64,000 nucleotides of DNA from Alligator mississippiensis. Taxonomy: Eukaryota > Chordata > Crocodylia > Alligatoridae. Shown piece by piece: positions 55,922 to 64,000 of the stretch (its first letter is position 1; each line of letters opens with the position of its first letter). Made by a program: the position numbers and the translations under genes. Where the stretch lies: contig NC_081828.1 of the NCBI RefSeq assembly GCF_030867095.1, forward strand, positions 52,739,434-52,803,433, read 5' to 3'. Below the pieces are notes generated by a model. That model searched no databases and was not told where the DNA came from. It worked only from the letters and a program-made list of their open reading frames with translations.

Positions 55922-58900
55922 TGCTATGCTATGTCAGACAGCACATACTTTCTGCATCCTATCATACTCTATGTTTTTGCAGGCTCCCGTTATTCTCATC
56001 TCAGTATTAGAAAGGATTGTGGGTAAGGAGCAGAAACAGCTTTCACTGCTCTGTTTTACTGGATTTGTCAGCTGACAACAACATTCTCCAGTTTGCACTC
56101 TTCTAACTTATTAGTGACTTTCTTCAGCAAATAATCCTTGGACTGAAAATTGTTTGCAAGCAACTTGTGGGAAATATTTGCACTTTGCAGTTCATGCTAC
56201 AGCAGTTAGTTGCCTAAGTCAGGTAGCATTGTTTCTGTTCCCCATGTCACTGAATTGTGTAACTAAATCAGCAACAGACAAGATTGGGAGTTCACAATCA
56301 GATGTACAGATTGAAATTTACTTTCAACAAATATGAGCTTAAAAATCTCTGTTCAGGAGTAGAATGGGGTTGGTAGGCTCTCCAAGGAAGTAAAGGCCCC
56401 CTGCTATCAAAAACTCCCCTGGCTGATAGGCTATACCACTGAACTGAAAAAATGGTCTCTCAAATGTATAGAGAAGTTCATCCTGTTGCCCTCTGAGAAA
56501 CCAAATGGTTCTAGAGTCCAGAACCATGTTAATTAATGGAGTGCATATGTAAATAACTGCATCTTGATTGGGTGAATGATCAACCTCTGATGAATTAATT
56601 GGCAAACACCAAATATCCAGCTCTTGCTAAGCTTGTCTGAAGTTAACACTGGGTGTTCATTTCTTTGTGGACTGGTAGTTCATATCTACTCCTTGAAGTT
56701 GGGACAGAGAAAGTTGGTTGTGCTTTGGCAATACATGGTCATAACCTGGGGATCCTCAGGTATTTATGATGGAGACATTTGGACTGTCCATAACAACACA
56801 TATATTGGCTTTATGTTTCCATGAGCAACAGGATAGATGGTGGCAGATTCTCAGCTGGTGTAGATTGTCAGAGCAATGGAGCTGTGACAACTTATACCTG
56901 GTGAGAATCTTCCCCATTATCCCTTGTTGGAACTGCTGACACTGGCATTGCCTTGATCAATGTTTATTTCTTAAGCCAATAAATCCAGATGTTCACCACA
57001 ACAGAAACTGACACTCACTGAGAGTTACTGACATTAAAACTTCTACTTGGCAGCCATCTGTTACATTTACAAAAGATTTCTGTGTAGAACCTGTTTCCAT
57101 ATAATCATGACTTCCTGAAAAATGTCTTTTTAGTGGTTTTCTATCTACACAGATTTTTTTAAAACATGAAATAAATTTCTTCAGTCATTTTGGAGGCATG
57201 AGCAGGGAAAATACACTTTCCCCTCCTGAGTTTGTGCATGCACGTACACACTTTTCCAATACACAGCTCAAAATTGGCCAGACTTTGAAATTGGAATCAC
57301 TGGATTCCATTTTAAAGTATGTGTAGGATCAAATATGGCAAATGATGTGTAATTATCAACATTAGGGACAACCAACTAAACAGATGTAGATCTCAGCTGC
57401 TATCATCTATGTAAACAGAGATGACTGAAACGTCTTGCATTTCAGGAATAAAATCAAGAACATAGTTCTGCATGCTCCATAGATTTCTGGAACCACTTGT
57501 GGCCTACAGAGCTCTTCCAGCTGTAACCACCTGAGTGCAGTGCTTTGGGGCAGCTAATTAGCTTAGTTGAGAGACTGAGTTAATTAGTTTGGGTGCTGTG
57601 CCAGGTGAACTTGTTATTTAGCATTGTGCTATGTCCTCTTAGCAGATGCAGCAGGATGCTACTGAGCACTGATCTGGGACCAATTTTCAAATTTGGGACA
57701 GATATCCCATCTCAGGGAGTCCTTGGGGACACTGGGACACAGACACTGAATTAAGACTGCCTGGAAAATTTGGAACAGTTAGGCATTTTGGGGGATGCCA
57801 CTCTCCCACCAATTACCACCGTTACAAAAGGTCCCAGCAGAAAGGCCAAATTCTGAATGGGTTTGGAAAATCAACCACTGGATTGTCAACTCACTAATAC
57901 TGGTCTTTCCACTTGTCACACAGTGAAGGAAGCTTACACTTCTAGTGCTTGCGCAGTGCTTGCTTTGTGGACTGAGAAGAGGACATGATCCCTAAGCTGG
58001 CATCAAATTTAAGAGGGGCAGGGAAGGATGAGGTTAAACGTCCTCTACAAATATTTAGGTGGATGTATGCTCAGCACATTGTGATTCTTTAGGATCATGG
58101 ATTGTATTGGCTTTCATATAGCAGTTGTAATAAAATAACATGTCACAGGAGACAAAGAGAGGGGGAAACCTTTTAAAATGAAAAGAAAGCCTTTGTAAAT
58201 TTGTGCAGCAACCAGATTTTTGTTAATTGTAGAGGTTAGCAAAGGGGTTTTGTTTTTCTATTTTTGCAGGCTCCCTGTATATTTCTCATCTGTTTCTTTT
58301 CCTCTGCATCTTCTGTCTTTCTAATTCCATTTTGGAGGTGGAGGTTAGCAGAAGGATTCTGTTTTTCAGAAGACTGTGCTCCTGCAGCCTGGCCTTTCCC
58401 AAACGTCAAGCTTCATTGACAGCTGTCAGGCCCAATTCTTTGACATTTGCAGCTTTCAAACACAGAGACTGCACTTGCCTGGGAAAAGCTCTGCAGGCCA
58501 GCTGAGAGGACAGAGGATCATGAGAGCCCAGCTAGATTTCATTGGTGCTGAGCTTCTGTGTGAGTGGCAGCTATAGGCGGAGGAGGGAGAAGCAGAAGAT
58601 GAATTATTGACTGTGTAAATCCAAGGTAAATAAATAGGGGCCAGTAAAGTAAGTGCTAGGTTTGGGCCTTTTAACAAGAGATTAATAATGGCTTGTGCAC
58701 CTGAAAGCCCCTTGGAAATCCCAGGGGCTCTGTGGTTTTTATTAAGGTATTTCTTGTGATGGAACATGGCCAGGATGAGTGAATGAATAAATGAATGAAT
58801 GAGTGCTGGTATTTTACAGTGCAAGAAGACTGGTGCTCTGAGGAGCCTGCCACTCCCTTCCTACCCCATGCATGGGCCTTGCTACTAGCAGCCTTATAGC

Positions 58901-59079
58901 TAAACTTGTCCTGGAATGAGAGATGAGGTTAGGCTTTAAGTCATGGACCTCCCATTGCAGGGCAGAGCAGAAGGCATTCTGGGAATGAGCCAGATTCACC
59001 ATTGGTGTGTGGCTGGGGGCAATCCCTGTTGCCCCCCATTGCCCTGCACCATGTGGGGGGCTCTGCACAAGCCCTCTGA
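55922..59079. other. Intron 3 DNA, no recognised gene
   Basis: No exon recognised. A GAAT-type microsatellite lies at 58776-58805. Confidence 0.5.
58776..58805. repeat. GAAT tetranucleotide microsatellite
   Basis: About six imperfect GAAT/AAAT units. Confidence 0.8.
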
Positions 59080-59679
59080 AGCCCTGAGGCCGCTGTAGGA
59101 GCCAGTGGAAGGTGGGGGTTTATTGGGCTTTTTTTTTTCTTAAAGGGCCAGACCTGGGGCGGGCGGAGCAGCCATGGGGAGGGGCTGGGGGAGCCGGGGG
59201 GGGGCTTGTGGCAGAGCCCCCCACGCAGTGTGGGGCAGTGGGGCTCTTCCCCCTGCATGGCAGCAGCCAGTGAATGGGGACTTTTTTTTAAAGGGCTGGG
59301 AGCTGGGGCCTGGCAGGGCAGCCTTGTTGGGGGGAGGGGGGGGGAGGGGTCTGGGGGAGCAGGCAGAGGTTGGGGGCACTCAGGGGTGATGGGGGAGCAG
59401 GCAGGGGATGAGGTCTGGCAGGGGTTCCCCCCATGGTCCCCTCCCCCCTCCTCCAGCCCCCCCCTCTCTCAGCCCTTACTTACCAGCTCTGAGTCTGGCT
59501 CCAGCTCTCTGCTAAAGTGGGTGGGGACTGCCTGAATCACTGAAGCTCTCTAAATCTTTTCCAGATCAATTTGGACCTTTTTATTGGTCCCCTGATTCGA
59601 TTTGGATTTGAAGATTTGGCCACCAAATCGGGCTGAATCTCCTCCGCATTGAATCAGCACCCAAAGCTTTGCACAGCCC
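59080..59679. mobile_element. TA-flanked MITE, right end, GC-rich interior
   Basis: The right end AAAGCTTTGCACAGCCC followed by TA resembles the right end of the element at 6196-7031. Subterminal DNA has GATTCGATTTGGATTTGAAG words. The interior contains two diverged copies of a TTTTTTAAAGGGC-plus-G-rich unit (about 59125-59200 and 59281-59350). The left terminus was not found, so this may be truncated or composite. Confidence 0.5.
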
Positions 59680-59681
59680 TA

Positions 59682-62600
59682 CCTAACAGGTGATGTAGAA
59701 TCTGGCCTGATGCATCTTCCTTAGGCACAAATCCCTGCATTTAGAAGAACCCCCACAGGTCCATGGATAAGAGGAAATGATGCCAGCAGGCAGTTAGCAT
59801 CTATTTCTGCAATGAGAACCTGGAGTCCTTCCTGCCCATGCGTGTTCTTGTGCATGCTTAAACCCATGCCTGCACACAAGGGACTGGGAGTAAGTTCTTC
59901 TCTAGGAGCAAACACCTGCCATTTTGTAGGTGGAATGGAGCAGTGTTGCCCAGCTGCCTGGGACCTGTTCCTGTCCACATCACACTTAAAGCACTTGGCT
60001 GATGCACTCCATCATTCATCTTTTTGGGGCACTTGCAGGTCTCTAGCTGAATGCTGAAATGAGGCACCAGGATTTGTTCTCTTTGGTCCCAATCCAAAGC
60101 ATCTTTGTAGACGAAGGGAGACTTTCTGTTAACTTCCATAGGCCCTTTAAGGCAGCCCATGAATGTAGGCTCAGTATTGAAGAGCAGTGGCAGACCAGAA
60201 CTGGGTGTAGGTTGCAAAACCTGCCCAAACTAGCCTGTGCTGAGCTCCATGCTGCCATGGCTAGACTGCTCCTCACCTAGCTATCTCAGTTAAGGCTCAG
60301 TGGGGGTATCTCTCGGGTATCTTGCAGTCTATAAGTTCCCCTCCTTTCCTTTTCCTCTTGCCTTGGTTCTTTGGTCCTCCTGGGTGTCAGGGAGCTGTCA
60401 GAGCATTGGATCTCTCCATCTATATTCAGCCCTTGCAGCTGCTAAGAAATGAAGCTGTTAAAGTTTGATGCGCTCTCAGTAGCTGCCCAGCAGGAAAAGG
60501 GGTGGGGGTGGATGAGCAGGGAATTCTTCCCCTCCTACAGAAGGTAGAAGCTGATATGTCAGCTCATGTTGCGCCTATGCGTGTGCGTGCGTGTGCTTTA
60601 TCCATGTTAGAGCACACCTGTGTCTGCACCCGTATGCCAGTGCCTCGCTGTGGTTGTATCCAGCAGAGAGCAATGAGTACAAACAGCCCATTAATTGTGT
60701 CCCTTTAGCAACATTTTCTCTTTAGCACCAGTGTGGCTTAAAAGGCTTTTAAAGCCTTTTTCTCTCTTTGCGAGAGAAAGTATCTCCTTTAGATTAATTG
60801 CTTTAGAGTAATTCTCTTCATTACCCAGTGCATAGAATCATCTACCTTCTCTTCCTCCTTAGCATGGCCACAGTTTGGAGGTTTGGAGGTTTGCTTCATA
60901 TGTTTTTGGGCATCCTCAGGCACATCATGACCTAGCACATCTGGCACATTCATCAGGGACAATGAAACAGCAACTGTAGAGGAAAAGGATCAATGCTTTC
61001 GTGGCTGTATCTCATGGTTCTGGAGTGCCCTTCTACTAGAGCGGAGACATCCCAGACCTTAGTGAACAACTGGGTCCAGTTATGCCAGTAAACATCTCCT
61101 GAAAAAAGCTAAAGCTACATTATGTTTGCTTCTCAGGTTATGGCATCACCCAGTGTATCTGCTTCTCTTGTGATTCATCCCTTTGCGTAGAGTCCTTGGT
61201 GTATACTGCCTCTAGAATAAAAACACCTGATGTGTACTGTGTAAGCTCCAGGGTTTTTTTAGCTGAACCACTTCTGTAAAACAGTAGGGAGATGGCTTGG
61301 GGGGCTGCTAAGATTTCTCGGAAAGAAGGTAAAAACATAGGTATTAATAGTTTAAGGCAGGGCACAATGTGTATCTAAACTAGACAAGAGAAAGTTTCTT
61401 CTTGTTTCTTTCCAACTAGAAAGCCATGGGAGGTCATGGGTAGAAAAGCAGGTAGAAAAGGGTTACACTGTGACATCCAGGCATTCCTATGTCACATTCA
61501 AAGCCTGAGCAGCAATACAACAATGTGATTATCATGATAAAATCTTTAGTTCTACACAACCAAAGAACCAGTGCACAAGGAGGTCTTAGAAGGCAACCTG
61601 GTCTGAACACAAGCATGTTCTCTGATTGACCCAGATGATATTTATCTTTCTTTCCTTTATTAAATCAGTGACTATTGAATATTGCTGGTTATCTACATGA
61701 TGACTTCCTCAACTCCCTCTCCTCCACCCCCCTTTCCTTTTCTTTCTTTCAGGACAATTAGTAAAGTGTTTGGTGTTTGGTTTGGATGAATAATTAATTC
61801 CCAAGCTTTGTGAATGATTCATGTGCCATATGCCATGGCAACAGGATGCGTGTGACACAGTCACCTCATACAAAGGGCTGTGCCATTTCCCTGGCCCTGT
61901 GGAGGGGATGGGGTACGTGGGAGGCAAGGAAAGGTTTCATGCTGCTGGTGACTTATCTAGACTTAGGTGGTTTTGGGGAGCCACTGGGGGATCCGGAGAG
62001 CCAGGGGGAAGTCTTGTCCACGAAGGGACACATGGATGGTGCCTGTAGGGCATCTCTACATCCACCCTTGTTGAGTGAAGGTAGTTCGGAAGTCTTCCTG
62101 TGCCCCCCCCCAATCTCTGCTTGGGGACCATCCATGCACAAGGTCTTTTGATTCTCTCAGTTTGAGCCTCTGCCCTGTTTTCTCAGCCCATGAGCTGACC
62201 TTAGACGTACCTGATTTTCTGTCATTCTTTCTGTGTCTGATCCTGAGTGGTGCTGGCCACTTTAGACTGCCATTGACTTTCATGAGGTGCTGGGCTCCTC
62301 TTAGGAGCAGGCCCTCCTTTATGTCACGCTTTACCCATTACTTTCTGTTTTGGGTTTGTAGGTAGGAGCCTGCAGGATGCCCCCAGCTGTTTTTAGGTTC
62401 CCTGCAAATTGAGGGCACACATCATCGTCTCCAAGTAGGTGCTTGTTACTTCACAGGCTCAAGCCTTCTGAGTGAGCCAGTGCTCTAGGACCAGATGCTG
62501 TGAGCTTAGCCCTCTCTCACAGAAGGTCTGGCCTCAGGGCCTGGTGTTGGGAAGCCCAGAGGAAGACTTTTGGGGAAGATGAGTGAGATTTCAGAAAACA

Positions 62601-64000
62601 GAAGGAAGCATGTCTGCTCGGCATGTTCCAGCAGCAGGAACGCACTGATTCGAGAAGACTCTTCTTTATTTTTAAATCCCGTGGGAGTCAGATTCTTCAG
62701 GTTACTAACATTACAGGCCAGATCCTGAGCCGGAGTAAATCAGTGGAGCTCTATTGTGGTTGGAGGAGCTACACCACCTTCCTCCAGCTCAGGGTCTGGC
62801 CCATGTGCAGTGAATGTCTTTTCTTTTGCTCCTTCCTCACATGTCTCCTTTTTCAGGTTTCAGAAACTTGTTCTGCTTAGAAAGGAGTGGGTGTCTTTCA
62901 GCCACACCCCCTCATTATCTGGGTTAACCTCCTCCCTTGACATTCCCACCAGCCCTCATAGAAAACGTTTGGCTCCTTCCCCACAAACCAGCACTGTCAT
63001 GTTGTGTGTTTGGAGTTTGTCAAGATGAGACTGATGCCTGAACTCTGAAATGGTGTCCTTGATACAGTATCTTATGTTAGAAAGGCCTCATTTTATTCCA
63101 GTGCAAAAGGAGTTACGCCTGGCTCTGTCCCTGCTCTCCCTGTTTCTTTTTGTTAACTGGATGGAGTTGTGTTTAGAAACCTGACATAAGCATTAGGGAT
63201 GAGATTAGGCTAGGGGTCCCTAGCTGAATTTCTCCCAAACTTTGGATTGGGACCTGAATATTGCAACTTGAATGTCTTTGCTGGATATTGGTGTGATCCA
63301 GAGCCCACTGAAAGCAATGGAAAGACACTTGTGCATCAGGGATTTTGTATTAGCCCCTTTCAGAGCTGTGTGGAACTCTGGTTTTGATTCATATGAGTTT
63401 TGGTGAACATTCCCTGTGGCTCTGCTTCAGGTCAATTCAGTTCCCTATATGATGCTTTGAGAACTGTGTATTCAAATGGACCCCAAAATTAAACTCAAAG
63501 CCACTGGGTTGTTCCTGGTTTCACAGTGAAACCATTTCTGACCATTGCATTTAAATGTGTGCGTCTCTTGGGCAAGGTGTATGGTGGAACAAGAGGTCAG
63601 GACACTACCTTGCAGCTCAATATCCACAGCCTAAATCAGCAGATGCCTAATTGGTAGATTTTTTTTTCTGGGTTTATTATGAGACAACTGAGGTTTGTGG
63701 ATCTTGGCTTGAGCGAGCCTCACTGAACAGCATGTAGGAGAGCTGGCATTATAGCTGCTCCTGGTGCCAGCTCCAGAGGAGTATAATAGAATCATTCAGA
63801 TGCTGGGTGTTGCTCCTCTTTTGCCAAGATATTGTGTTGGATGCAGCTGGCCCTGGGGAGTCACTGCTGGGGAAGCAGAGGGCATGCTGCTGGCTGAGCC
63901 TCCAGAGATGTCTGGTGATTGCACTGTTCACATTAAGGGTGGGCTCCAGCCTCCCTCGCAATTAGTTTAACATTCCACAGGTCATTTGTTTAAATGAAAT
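59682..64000. other. Intron 3 DNA, no recognised gene
   Basis: No exon. Includes two short hairpins near 60738-60772 and an X-box-like motif at 61829-61842. Confidence 0.45.
61829..61842. promoter_or_regulatory. RFX X-box-like motif in intron 3
   Basis: TATGCCATGGCAAC matches the X-box palindrome except at the first two bases. The preceding sequence (AATAATTAATTCC, ATGATTCATG) is rich in homeodomain-type cores. Function is inferred only. Confidence 0.3.

Noticed and set aside
60738..60772. Two adjacent short hairpins (AAAGGCTTTTAAAGCCTTT and TTTCTCTC/GAGAGAAA)
   Set aside because: Short, low-complexity stems without flanking evidence of an RNA gene or transposon.
61725..61760. A strong pyrimidine tract plus CAG (acceptor-like) in intron 3, considered as CACNA1E exon 4
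   Set aside because: The sequence after it (GACAATTAG) meets a stop at once and does not encode the end of S3 or the S4 arginine repeats.

Overview
The window is vertebrate nuclear DNA, best read as the 5' end of CACNA1E (the R-type voltage-gated calcium channel alpha-1E subunit, Cav2.3) and its upstream flank. Only three coding exons are present: exon 1 (23969-24234), exon 2 (49476-49581) and exon 3 (50466-50605). They encode the cytoplasmic N-terminus, helices S1 and S2 and the start of S3 of domain I, about 171 residues. The other exons lie beyond base 64000. Several CR1 LINEs, many short hAT-like DNA transposons, a MIR-like SINE and a solo retroviral LTR suggest a non-avian sauropsid, most likely a crocodilian, with a turtle as the alternative. 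This is inference from repeat content, not a species identification.

Layout. Bases 1-23 kb are upstream intergenic DNA. They hold a CR1 split by a solo LTR, a second CR1 (8.35-9.75 kb), a TA-flanked MITE (6.2-7.0 kb), palindrome-rich unclassified repeats and hAT-like elements. A CpG island at 23.06-25.34 kb carries the promoter, the 5' UTR and exon 1. Intron 1 (24235-49475, 25.2 kb) holds more hAT-like elements, a foldback MITE, a tRNA-derived SINE, four CR1 fragments and an unclassified repeat with an internal duplication. Intron 2 is 884 bp. Intron 3 runs off the window and contains three further small DNA elements.

Intron 1 has every hallmark of a U12-type AT-AC intron: an ATATCCTTT donor, a TTCCTTAAC branch site 13 nt from the acceptor, and an AC 3' end. 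Splicing there rebuilds the conserved W-P-P-F-E-Y junction, so the start of this channel mRNA should depend on the minor spliceosome.

The other strong structural results concern mobile DNA. A 795-bp solo LTR with a 5-bp target duplication sits in the CR1 ORF, and conceptual removal restores its frame. Six elements share CAGGGGTGGGCAA-like ends and 8-bp duplications resembling nTCTAGAn but have unrelated interiors, two of them large imperfect palindromes. Other MITE families were delimited by their inverted ends and duplications. There are no bacterial-type genes, CRISPR arrays or operons, and I found no convincing new protein-coding system. Most longer open frames are GC-rich or repeat artefacts.
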